Both the position numbers and the translations under genes were made by a program. Of a DNA stretch of 64,000 bases, positions 50,028 through 59,714 are shown one piece after another. How positions within the stretch are numbered: position 1 is the stretch's first letter; the number at the start of each line of letters is the position of its first letter. Source of the DNA: Saitoella complicata NRRL Y-17804 (taxonomy: Eukaryota > Ascomycota > Saitoellomycetes > Saitoellales > Saitoellaceae); NCBI RefSeq assembly GCF_001661265.1, contig NW_017567019.1:62001-126000 (forward strand), in the 5' to 3' direction. Under the pieces are notes generated by a model. The model was not told the origin of the DNA, did no database searches, and saw only the letters and a program-made list of their open reading frames with translations.

Positions 50028-52759
50028 TCACATGTGCATATCCTTGTCTAGCTCATCCCACCCCTCCTCCCCCCACCCCCCAAAACACCCAAACCGATGA
50101 TTCAACTCCTTCCTCCAATGCAACCCATATGTACTCTCCACCGCTCCCGTCCCCGCCACAGCCCTCCCATACACCAACATCCTAATTCTCGAGTGCACGA
50201 GTGCCATACAACACATCACGCATGGCTCGTGTGTGGTGAGGACGATATAGTTTTTACACAAATAGGGTGCGTCTTCGGGGTTGGGGGCGGGGGGGAGGGA
50301 GGCGTGGTGGGTTGCGACGGAGGTGATTGCGTTCATGATTGAGTGGTGGAGGGGGTGGGAAGTTGAGTGGCGAGTGTCGTGGGCCGAGCCGACTTCGGTC
50401 CATGTTGTTGGATCGATGATGACTGTGGCGATGGGGAGTTCGCCATTCAGTTTTGCCTTGGCGACGAGGTTGTGGAGGGTGTCGTAGTGCGGTTGGAGCT
50501 TGTCGAGGGGTGGGAATGCGCTTTGGACTGATCGTGCTGAGTCGGCTTTCAGAACTAGTGGCCATAGCTCGGCCCAGGATATCATCTGCTCCATCGTCAA
50601 AGGTGCATGCTTCGATATCTGCCCAATCACCACCGGGAGGTCCAGGTCCTTGGCGGCCAGCATCGCGGTGATTTCCTCGAAAGTATGTGCTTCCGTGCTG
50701 CACAGCACGATCTCCAGTTGCATCGGTTTCCTTCCCTTGCTGTCCAGCTGGCCGTCGATCTCCGTCTTCTTTAGTCGTTTGACATGGGAGAGATCGTGTG
50801 GATCAACAGCGGATTCCACGATCGTCTTTACCAGCTTCGTGACGACTGGTGTATCCCTCGGTGACATCGTCGCGATATAAACATCAAGTTTCTCCAACGG
50901 CCTCGTCTCCAGATGCGACTTGATAAACCGATAGCTCGAAAGATGCGAAAATGCACCATTCGGTTCCGGTGTCGCAATCTCCTCGTTCCCCCGTTTCCGT
51001 CCCTTTATTCTTGGTACGGGAGTTTCCGCCTTGATCTTGGTCTCCTCCTTCTCCCCAAACTCTTCCACAACCCACCGACAAAACGCTCCAAACTCCACCC
51101 TCCACTCCGCCACCCTCCTATCCCTCTCCTCCTCCGTCTCAAAAGCTGCATGCTGTACGCTCGCCTCAGCCAAAGCCCCGGCTCCTGCCAATCCGAGGCT
51201 ATCCCACCCCATCAAGCACTGGTAAAATTCCATACTGACACCAGTCTCGCCCTGTCCGAGGATAGCTGGGTCGTCGTTGCTGAGGGTGCAGGTGACGCCG
51301 TTTGCTAGAAGGGCTGGGAGGGGGTGTGTAAGGATCGTGGGTGTAAGTCGCAATACCTCGTTTGAGATCGGGCATGACTCGATGCAAATGTTGTTCTTTA
51401 CACATTCCTGCATGAGAACAGGGTGTTTGTGCAACGAGAACGCGTGCCCGATCCTCTTCGCCCCCAACAACACAGCATCATACAAATTATCGTCCGCGTC
51501 CGTCCCCGAGCCAAGGGTTTCGCCGGCGTGGAACATGAAGGGGATATCCAATCCCAATTCCATACACCTGTCTCTGAAAGCCAATAGTTCGGGAATGTAG
51601 TCCCTGAGCGGCAACCCTGCATCTTCCTGCCCAACCATGTCGAACCCGGCAATGACGTGCGGCAAAACTTGCTTGACTTTGACACATTCGTCTAAGGAGT
51701 CACGCAGTGCTTCGGGGCCGAGGGAGCGGAGGAAACAATAGATTATCCGTGCGCCCCAGAAGTCGGGGTGCGAAGCTTTGAATCGTTGGACTTCCTCGTC
51801 GAAGACTCTGGCCAGATCCACGCCAGCCAACATCCCGGCATTTGGATCAGAACGTCCAAAAACCCATCGCACATCCACCCACTTCACTCCATCTTCCAAA
51901 AGTCCTTCCAACATCTTCTGCACGTATCGTCGAAAAATCGGTGCATGAAAGATGAGTCCTTCCACAACCAGAAAACATTCCACGAACTTATCCCATACGG
52001 TTCTATGGGACCATTGGTGGTGTTGTGCATCTGCGTGGGTAATAGAGGCTTTGGAGGTAAGGAAGTCGGCGAAGGTGGCCCAGGTGTCAGAGGGTTGGAA
52101 CTGGGCGATGGCGTCGGAGAGGAGGGTGAAGGAGCCGGGACGGTAGTGAGGCGAGTACAGCATTGTCACTGGATGGGCAAGTGTAGTTTTTTGTGCGGTG
52201 CGAAACTTGTAGTATCGGAACCTGATTTTGCCTGTATGTAGATCGTCGAGAGTGACGAGAGGTTTGTCCGATTGGAGATATATGTCCCCAAATGGGGTGA
52301 GTGTATCCCCATCTTCTTCTCCTTCCTCATCTTCCTCCGACACACCAATTGCGATGCCAAGCAGATCCCGCACTGTAAGTCAATGTCAGTAAGGACTTCA
52401 ATCCTATCAACAAACACTTTACCTTGCACCATCGCATCTCCATGCGCATGCAACAGCGCTCCCTTTGGCAGCCTCTTGACGATCTCCCACAGCTTCGTTT
52501 CTCGAATACGCTCTTTCGCAAAACCGAATGGCATTCCAGGATAAAGTTCATCGTTTCCGCCTCCACCCTCAGCTCCGGAGTTTGACCAAACTTTCTCGGC
52601 CTCCTCCTTCCGAATCTTGTCGAAAATGGCGCATGCTTGCTGTTCAACTGGACTCAACGAAGATCTGAAGAGCGCGTCGGATTTGAAATCAGCAGCCTCC
52701 TCGATCAATCCCTTTCTCCTATCTTTATAAGCTTTCAACCTGTCATTCCCGTCGTTCAT
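50028..52759 (-). CDS. TAD3: ADGF-type adenosine deaminase fused to tRNA deaminase subunit TAD3
   Basis: Exons 52759-52423 and 52372-50028 (50-nt intron, donor GTAAAG) give one frame of 893 residues. Residues 1-550 are an ADGF/CECR1-type adenosine deaminase: LLHAHGD (zinc histidines 104 and 106), FHAGET (394-397 region), RIGHAFSL and LSNDDPA (catalytic Asp pair, about 478-480). A Glu/Lys linker (about 553-597) leads into TAD3: LDVYIATMSPRDTPVV, HVKRLKK, then the CDA fold with HSIM (789-ish, no catalytic Glu) and HEPCVMCCMAL (C830, C833). TAD3 with TAD2 makes inosine at tRNA position 34. TAD3 homology begins before any local ATG, and no stop or good splice pair lies in the linker, so the fusion looks real. 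No signal peptide is present, although many ADGF proteins are secreted. Confidence 0.88.
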
Positions 52760-52888
52760 GATGTCGCATCTTCGTTACCTCGGTCTCCATCGTTCGTACG
52801 GTTGCGCCACCCGTGCCACACTTCCAGCTGCATGCCATACCGACCGAAAAGTCGTACACCCGACAAGAAACAAGAAATAGAAGTCAGG

Positions 52889-53304
52889 ATGTCGTTCGTT
52901 CCCAAAGCTGCTTTCAAGCCTGGCAACTTCGTCCACTACGTCAACGCGCGAGTTCTCCGCGATGCCAAGAATCGTCAGGCGGCTGCGGAGGCGGAGCCTA
53001 TGAGACAGGCGTTGAGATGTACGTTCGATCCCTCCGCCCCACATCGCTACATTGCACAATCGGATAACTAATATTTATCCAAGATATTGTCCGCAACACC
53101 AGTCTTCCCCCCCGTGCCCGCGCCCAGGCCCAGCTCCAACTCTCCAACATGCCTTCAGAGACCAGAATGACCAAAGTCGTGGACAGATGTATTGTTTCTG
53201 GTAAAGGACGTGGTATTTTCAGGAAGTTCAAGATGTCAAGGTTCCAGTTCAGGATGCATGCGTTGAGGGGAGAGTTGCCCGGTGTTAAGAAGGCGGTGTG
53301 GTAG
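52889..53304 (+). CDS. MRP2: Mitochondrial ribosomal protein uS14m (MRP2), two exons
   Basis: Exons 52889-53018 and 53084-53304 give 116 residues. The C-terminal half carries LPPRARAQAQLQLSNMP, VVDRCIVSGKGRGIFR and MSRFQFRMHALRGELPGV, the S14 signature without the zinc cysteines of the cytosolic form. It belongs to the mitochondrial small ribosomal subunit. The 65-nt intron has donor GTACGT and branch point CTAAT. The start (MSFVPKAAFKPG) is 129 bases from the divergent deaminase-TAD3 start. Confidence 0.93.
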
Positions 53305-53722
53305 AAGAGAGGGGGAGAGGGGGAGGAGTAGACGAAAAGCGTGTCCTGCATACAGGAAGACACCTTGAAGAGAGGGCAGGGAGACAAAACGGAAAACAGC
53401 TAAGGCGTTGGATCGTTTGAACAGCTGGCTGTACGATAAGAAATGAAAAAAACATGTCATACCATTTACCCCTTTGCATCGCTCCATTTGCGACGAACGT
53501 GAAGATCCCGACTCTAGGAGCATAGCGAAATCTGTCAAACAATTTATCGGCAGTTCCAAACATGTTCGGTGGGACTTCATTTCAGTGACGTCGATAACCC
53601 ACGGCCGATACCGGTAGCCCTGCTTCCCAAAAAAAGAGCGCGAACCCCGTCGCGTCGTGCAGCTTTGGATCGCACTCAACACCCCTCTTACAAGACGATC
53701 CGTCTACCAAACAACTGCAATC
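53305..53722. other. Intergenic region
   Basis: These 418 bases follow the uS14m stop and precede the unknown gene at 53723. No supported coding, RNA or repeat feature was seen; the promoter of the next gene must lie here. Confidence 0.55.
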
Positions 53723-54988
53723 ATGTCTGATCTTCTCGAAGGCTACACCTGGCCCAACCGCCACCTCATGGTCTCCAAGAAGGCCTCCGAACAAATCGAG
53801 GCCCTCCTCCAACAATCCGATAATCGCAACCCTGATTTTCACGACATGTATGTCTACAACGACTTCCACGGTTATGGCGTCTGCCATCTGATCGTCTCCG
53901 AACTCAAAAAGATTCACAAAGCCCTCTCGGGGAAGGAGCAGGATATCGATGAAGCGTGGATCTTGTTGGAGAGCTTGGTGGTCCTTATGGAGACGGAGAG
54001 TGGATGGAGTATGGTGGATGACCCTGATTTGCCGTATGGGATCGTTAGTGTTCTCTGCTCTGCCATCATGACCGTTGTCAACGCGTTGAAGGAGCAGGGA
54101 AAGTTCAACAGGGAGTCTATCCCCAACGTCGAACATGTGTTGAGGACTGCGTACTTCTGCGGGCCATTGGAGGACTTCGATGGTGGTCCGGGCGAGAACT
54201 GGTTGAACGCCATCATTTTCCTCAAGGAGATCAAGAAGATCGTGAGGGAGGAGTTGGAGCCTACTGACGAAGTAAAGGAGCAGGAGAAGAAGTGGTATGA
54301 GGCCTGGAAAACGGCTCTGAATGAGAAGACTAGGAAGGCGATTGAGAAGGCAGAAGAGGAGGATGGGGACGAGGATGAAGGAAATCGCGAAGACGAATGG
54401 TACCTCTCCGGCGACGAAGCCGACGCACCGGCTCCCAAAGCAGCCACATTCAAGTTCACGACCTGGTATAACAAACTCCAGAAACACCTCAAGGAAGTAC
54501 CCGTCTACCCCCTCCGTGGACCCCCCGAATGGGATCTGACAAAGTGGACCAAGGAGGAGAGGGCGCCGTTTGCGTTCGGTGCTGGGATGGACTCCGAGGA
54601 TGAGTCTGGCGAGGAGGATTTGGCGGATTTGCCGGGGGGTGTGAAGGAGTTGTTGGAGGAGTTGGCGAAGAGAGGACAGATGGATGCAGAGGATTTCAGT
54701 GGTGAGGATGATGAGGACGAGGAAGACGAGGAGGAAGAGGAGGAGGAGAGGCCGCAGAAGAGGCAGAAGCAGAGTGGTGGGCAAGCAAAGGGGAAGCAGC
54801 CGGCGAAGAACCAGCCGAAGGCTAACCAGCCGAAGGCTAACCAGCCGAAGGCTAACCAGCCGAAGGCTAACCAGCCGAAAGGCAACCAGCAAAAGGGTGG
54901 TCAGCAGAAGGGCGGCCCAAAGAAGGGACCCGGAAACCGACCGAAGGGCAAGCCGCCCGGTGCCGCCAAGGGTAAGGGAAAGAAGTAG
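53723..54988 (+). CDS. Unrecognised protein with acidic tract and basic NQPKA-repeat tail
   Basis: A 421-residue single-exon protein that I do not recognise. Residues 1-230 look folded and mainly helical (YVYNDFHGYGVCHLIVSEL, EAWILLESLVVLMETESGW, VEHVLRTAYFCGPLEDFDGG). A Glu/Asp stretch follows, then a Trp/Pro-containing segment (TTWYNKLQKHLKEVPVYPL), a dense acidic tract (about 325-350), a basic QKRQKQ, and a Lys/Pro/Gln/Gly tail made of NQPKA units (363-387) and GGQQKGGPKKG. Acidic-then-basic low-complexity tails are common in nucleolar and RNA-binding proteins, but this is an inference. The start MSDLLEGYTWPNRHL is the first ATG that follows a normal leader. Confidence 0.75.
   Translation: MSDLLEGYTWPNRHLMVSKKASEQIEALLQQSDNRNPDFHDMYVYNDFHGYGVCHLIVSELKKIHKALSGKEQDIDEAWILLESLVVLMETESGWSMVDDPDLPYGIVSVLCSAIMTVVNALKEQGKFNRESIPNVEHVLRTAYFCGPLEDFDGGPGENWLNAIIFLKEIKKIVREELEPTDEVKEQEKKWYEAWKTALNEKTRKAIEKAEEEDGDEDEGNREDEWYLSGDEADAPAPKAATFKFTTWYNKLQKHLKEVPVYPLRGPPEWDLTKWTKEERAPFAFGAGMDSEDESGEEDLADLPGGVKELLEELAKRGQMDAEDFSGEDDEDEEDEEEEEEERPQKRQKQSGGQAKGKQPAKNQPKANQPKANQPKANQPKANQPKGNQQKGGQQKGGPKKGPGNRPKGKPPGAAKGKGKK
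54809..54883 (+). repeat. 15-bp tandem repeat encoding NQPKA
   Basis: Four exact copies of AACCAGCCGAAGGCT (54809-54868) and one variant (54869-54883). The copies are identical at synonymous sites, so the array expanded recently. It is in frame within the unknown gene. Confidence 0.92.
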
Positions 54989-55273
54989 TTCAGTTGAAGG
55001 GGCATGTACGATATCTAAGCAACCGTGCGATATGTAATTTGTTTGACGTTTGTCCTTAAACCAATTCGTTCACCCGCTCACTCGTGCACGCTGCACCCCC
55101 GAAAGCGCGCTGCATCACCGACGTCGACATCGCCATACGGTGAACCTTATTTCAACCCTCGACTCAAATCGCGATAGGGGCCCAGCAGGTAGCAACACTG
55201 GAGTCGCGAACATAGACAGTTGAAGCTACACCTATCTATCTCCACTCCTTCGCTACCCACACCCCCCGCAACA

Positions 55274-55911
55274 ATGGACCCGCGTTCCCGATCTCTTACC
55301 AACCTAGAATGGGTCATCGGACTTCGGTGCGTCTGGTCGCACATTATTCCTCTTTGCTTTGGAACTGATAGATTTCGGCCTATAGGATGAAAGTCACCAC
55401 GCTCATTGACGAAACTATCGAAGGAACCCTCTACGCTTACTGCCCCATCACAAACACCGTCACTCTCTCCTCCTCTGCCGAATCGACAGGAGCAGCAGAT
55501 TACCGCATCCTCAAAGTCTCGTTCCTAACCAATATCCAAGTCCTCGAAACCCCAACACAAAGCACCAATTTCACGAACGCACCCGGCCCCGAACTTGCAC
55601 CGGTAAACCTCCAAACAATCGATGCTCGCATCAACAAAGTCATCACCAAAAAGCCCTCTGTACCACCCGGCGTGGGCCGCGAAGGTGTCGAGATCTTTGA
55701 GGCGCTAACAAAGACGCTACCATGTCGATGGCAGGGAACCGCGATCGTGGTGTTGGACGAGGTTATGGTCGAATCACCATATACCGCGGAGACGTGTAAG
55801 AGTATTGAAGAGAGGGGTGGAGGGAATGGATATAGTTTGAAGAGAGTGAAGATGATCGTGGAGGGGGAGAGACGGAGGTTGTTTGGGGAGAGTGAGAGGA
55901 AGGGAGGGTAA
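55274..55911 (+). CDS. LSM12: LSM12 homologue, two exons
   Basis: Exons 55274-55326 and 55386-55911 give 192 residues. The LSm fold begins with WVIGLRMKVTTLIDETIEGTLYAY, and the C-terminal anticodon-binding-like AD domain holds VNLQTIDARINK, GVGREGVEIFEAL, CRWQGTAIVVLDEVMVESPYT. Lsm12 associates with ribosomes and with Pbp1/ataxin-2. The 59-nt intron has donor GTGCGT. The family's uninterrupted LR-MKV region supports the join. Confidence 0.9.
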
Positions 55912-56028
55912 CTTACAATATGCTGGGAATGACCTGAGGGGTATCTATGCCGGCGCACGAAGGGCTTGGCCAAAATGAACTCGGATATACCAGAAGAATG
56001 CATTGTCTTCATGCCATCCATGCCCCTC

Positions 56029-56694
56029 TCATGGCCCATTCGTCTCAGGCTCAACCAAAGCCTCCGCCAAATACCTCCCCAACCCATCCGCCTTCGCCTT
56101 CAAAATCCCCTCCTCCGCTCCCTTTCCTCCAATCAAACACACGAGCAGTTGCTCATGTACCGCATTCCTCTCACTATCAACATCGACTTTGACGATCATG
56201 AGAGTTCCCATCTGTACAGGCGCCTCATTAGTTAATGTCGAGATAGAGTAAAAAAAAAGACGGGCTTACCTCGGCTTCTACACAAACCCATCGCGTCCCA
56301 GCGCCGTGTTCGTCAGCACCCACGCTTCTCCATCGTCCGGCTATGCCGTTACTCTCACTCCCTCCACTACTTCCTGACCCAGGCCTCGACCCAGATTCCT
56401 GCTCACCAAGTACTTCCCCAACAACCCCACTCCTCCCAAGCACATCATAATCCTGCCAAATCGCACTCGCAAGCGCAGCTTGTGTCCTGGCCTCTTTCGC
56501 CGCTGCAGCCGTCGTTGGTTTGGGTTTTGATGCGTATGCTAGTAGCGAGCCGGAGGCTGTGAAGAGGCTGTACGCAACGACAAGAGTTAGCGAGAGCAAG
56601 GGAGGTAATAAGGATGAGGGACGGACAGAGCGGATGAGACGGTTGTGGAAAGGGATTGTTCCAGGAGGGCTTGTAGTCTTTTTGGCTTCAGCAT
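56029..56694 (-). CDS. Ragulator subunit LAMTOR2 (roadblock/LC7), three exons
   Basis: Splicing 56694-56627, 56567-56270 and 56211-56029 gives 182 residues. The result, MLKPKRLQALLEQ, then SSALLLFTASGSLLAYAS, ASAIWQDYD, GTLMIVKVD, LLVCLIGG and GILKAKADGLGRYLAEALVEP, follows human LAMTOR2 (p14) almost from end to end. LAMTOR2 pairs with LAMTOR3 in the lysosome/vacuole Ragulator scaffold for Rag GTPases and TORC1. Compared with the 125-residue human protein there is an insertion of about 45 Gly/Ser-rich residues in the middle. Intron 1 (59 nt, CTAAC branch point) uses a non-consensus donor GTCCGT; intron 2 (58 nt) uses GTAAGC. The gene is convergent with LSM12. Confidence 0.85.
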
Positions 56695-57023
56695 GGTGGG
56701 TGAACGGTTGGTGTAGTGTTTTGGTCGTTACGTAGGACTGGGCTCGCTATCGATATGGGGATGCAAGTCGATGCACGGGCATGCCGTCCCATGGGGGCCC
56801 AAGAAAGACCAGCAGGGTATTGTACGTACAATTGGACAAACGACAGACATTCCTCTATTCATGCATATTCTATTCAAGCAACGATAGCAAAAGCAAAAAG
56901 CCATGAATGTCCAATGGTCCTTCTCTCTCTCGGATTCCTCCCTCCTGTTCCCTCTCCCTCTCCTATATCCCTTTCCTTCGACCTCCCTCCGTAGCCACCC
57001 AAGGGTCGCGTAAGGAGTTCCTC
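56695..57023. other. Intergenic region
   Basis: These 329 bases between the LAMTOR2 start and the VTC4 stop show no supported feature. Confidence 0.55.
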
Positions 57024-59307
57024 CTACTCCAACCTTAACCAGAAATTAACCCCAACAGCCAAAGCCAACACAAAACACAACCCCCCCGGACCAATCCAAT
57101 CATCATAATCAACCGCCTTCCTCCTCCTCACCGCCCCCGCCCTCCACAAAAACATCACCGCTGAATAGACGATCGCGAGCGCAGAGACGGCAGTGAATCC
57201 AATCGCTGCCGTGACACCCGCACTGTCACCGAAGTTGAGGAGGCCTGCGGCGATGGCACCGAGGAGGATGGAGAATTCCATCCAGGAGAGGAAGGTGCGT
57301 TCGAGTGCGAATTGGACCTTGGGCTCGACACGCACTGGGACTGCGATTTTTTTGCCGCGGGGGGCGCGGAAGGTGCGGGCGTACGTAACGGCCGTCCGAG
57401 GATCCTGTTCGGGTTCTTTGCGGAGGATGTGTTCCTTGACATAAGTCTTGACCGTGACCAACCACTGTCTCAACCCCTCTCCGGCTCGATGCCGTCTTTC
57501 CCGCGCTGCGCGTCCAGAGTTGTGTTGACGGCGTTCAAGGAGGGGAGTATGCTCCGTCTCCTCCTCCCCAGGCGCAGGATACCGGCCTTCAGGCAGACCA
57601 CGCTCGACCCTCTCCTCCTCATCCATGAGGTTACCATCATGCCCATCATCCGTTGTCTCTGTCGTAGTATTCGCCTCACTCCCCCCACCCGCCCCCGCCG
57701 GCCTCTCAATTCCAAACCGATGACTAACCGGCTTGCGGATATCCACATCCATTTGACAATACCAAAACGGTAAAAGCTCAACATGGTCATACAACAACAT
57801 CGCCGTCCCGTGGATGAACTTGGAGAACTTGGGGACGGGTTCGACGAGATGGGAAGCGACGAGTTGTCGGATCCATTCGGGGGGTTCCTGGCCGAGTTGG
57901 GTTTGGAGTTTGACTTCGAGGACGGCGTAGGGGAAGCGTTCGACTTCTGTGTCGGGGAGTTGGGAGAAGGGCCAGTCGATGCCGATGTCCGTGCGGCGCC
58001 AGTTACCGGATGTGCGGTCCTGGCCGTCGAAGTTGTCTTCGCGGGTCATAGCCAACTCGGTATCCAAAGAAATACGAACTCGGGCATCGCCGGGGAGTTG
58101 GAAGGCTGTGCGGTTGTAGAAGGAGCGGACGACGGGGCGGTATTTCTTCGTGATAACAGAATACTGTACCTCACGCGCCAATTGCTCCAACTGTCGAATT
58201 TCCTTCTCATCCTTCCCCTGTGCCCTCATCTTCTCGAACACCTTCTCAACGGGGTACTCCCCCTTCAAATACGCATTCAAATTTTTTTCCTTGATCGCAA
58301 ACCGCGCCTTGACCGATTTCTCCCCCGTCCAATCCTCGCGATGCGTCTTCCTCTCCACAAAGATCGTGTTAGCGTCCATCCCACCATACCACCTCATCCG
58401 AATCGCCTCCGCTCCCTCACTCTTCTCCAATCGTCCAGTGTAGAGCTCGAGATCCTCATTATCATAATAGATAGAACTAATCGCACTGTCCGCCTTCGAA
58501 AACTCTTTGTTTGGGTTAAAGACCAGAACGGGGAGATGTTTGAGGATAATGAGTTTGAGCTCCGTCACGTTTTGTGGGTGAACCCAATACTTCGTCGTCT
58601 GCCTCACGAAATTCTGCTGACTCCCTCCTGCGGACGCGTCGCCCTTGACGGGATTCCCCCGCGTACGGACAACGTCGTACAACTTTGACAAATGCACAAT
58701 TTGCGCATCATAGTTTTCCTTGAAAAAGGGCTTTGCGTTCAACCGAGCGGCGAAAATGGGTTTGAGACGGAAGTGTGTTTGTTTATCGTGCTTCTTGATG
58801 ATTTTTTGGAAAGCGGTGTAATTCAGCGTCGAGAAATTCGCCAAATCGTGGACGTCGGCGATGATATCACTCAACTCCTGCTCGAGCTCAATGAACTCAT
58901 CTTCGCCCACACCTCCCTCACTCTGCGCCGCCGCAACGGCCTTATCGACATCCGCCTCAGTCATCCTTATCCGTCTCTCAATCTCCTTGGCTTTTACCTG
59001 TTGAAACGTGTAGACTTTGTCGAGTTCCCCCTCGAGCTCGTGCACGAATGCGGCTTCGTCGTCATCGGTCCATTGGTTGTTGTTGTTTCCGAGACGTTCT
59101 TTGATGAAGAATTTGAGGGAGTCGTACTCGACGTATTGGAAGCGGTATTCCTTGTTGAGGGTGAGCTGTGGTGGGGTGTTAGCTTGCGTGTATCGTCTAT
59201 GTAGATCGTAGGAGGGTCGACAGTCGACAGGCTCTGAGACAAGCTGTCCCATCGCCATCGTGACCATGCTCGATGGAACATACCTTGAGCTGTTGACCAA
59301 ACTTCAT
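57024..59307 (-). CDS. VTC4: Vacuolar polyphosphate polymerase VTC4, two exons
   Basis: Exons 59307-59284 (MKFGQQLK) and 59165-57024 give 721 residues, the same length as yeast Vtc4. An SPX domain (1-180; KEYRFQYVEYDSLK, KIIKKHDKQT) senses inositol pyrophosphates. The tunnel-shaped catalytic domain follows (TTKYWVHPQNV, SIYYDNEDLELY, IRMRWYGG, FVERKTH, SVKARFAIKEKN) with the basic RxR and Lys residues needed for polymerase activity, which favours VTC4 over VTC2/3. Three hydrophobic helices form the C-terminal DUF202 region that threads polyphosphate into the vacuole. The intron is 118 nt with donor GTATGT; the eight-residue first exon is fixed by SPX homology. Confidence 0.94.
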
Positions 59308-59714
59308 CCTTTCAACACCTGTATAGAAGACAGTGACAAAAGCTCGGACGATATCGAGGCAACAATTGACGAGGATGTTCTCCTTTTTCTTCCCTCTTTC
59401 CCTTTAACCCTGCGTGAATGCACTTGTCCCACAAATGGCTCAAAACCTTAATTGAGGGATTTTGGCCGCACTTGTCGCCGGTAACTCTCACAGCACGTCA
59501 CGATACAGAAATATCTCTGCCAGTCCGGATGTTCGCGGGATGTATGCGTCAATGCTCGAGGTGGTGAATGCTGGCAAGCTTCGACGGACAGCTGGATGAC
59601 GTTGAGGGGAGCCAGAACAGTAGTAGTATTCGCCACACTAGCCACACCTGACGTAGGCCCGCACTGCGCAATTGAATCTGTTGGAGGTAACCTTATAAGC
59701 GTGTAAATCGTCTG
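59308..59714. other. Divergent promoter VTC4 / UBP14
   Basis: These 407 bases separate two gene starts. No coding or RNA feature was found. A CTAGCCACACTAGCCAC-like doublet lies near 59636. Confidence 0.55.

Noticed and set aside
53582-54892. Minus-strand frame of 436 codons opposite the unknown NQPKA gene
   Set aside because: Its start is a LRLVS repeat, the antisense of the 15-bp tandem array; no family feature is seen, and the plus-strand frame has a better start and composition.
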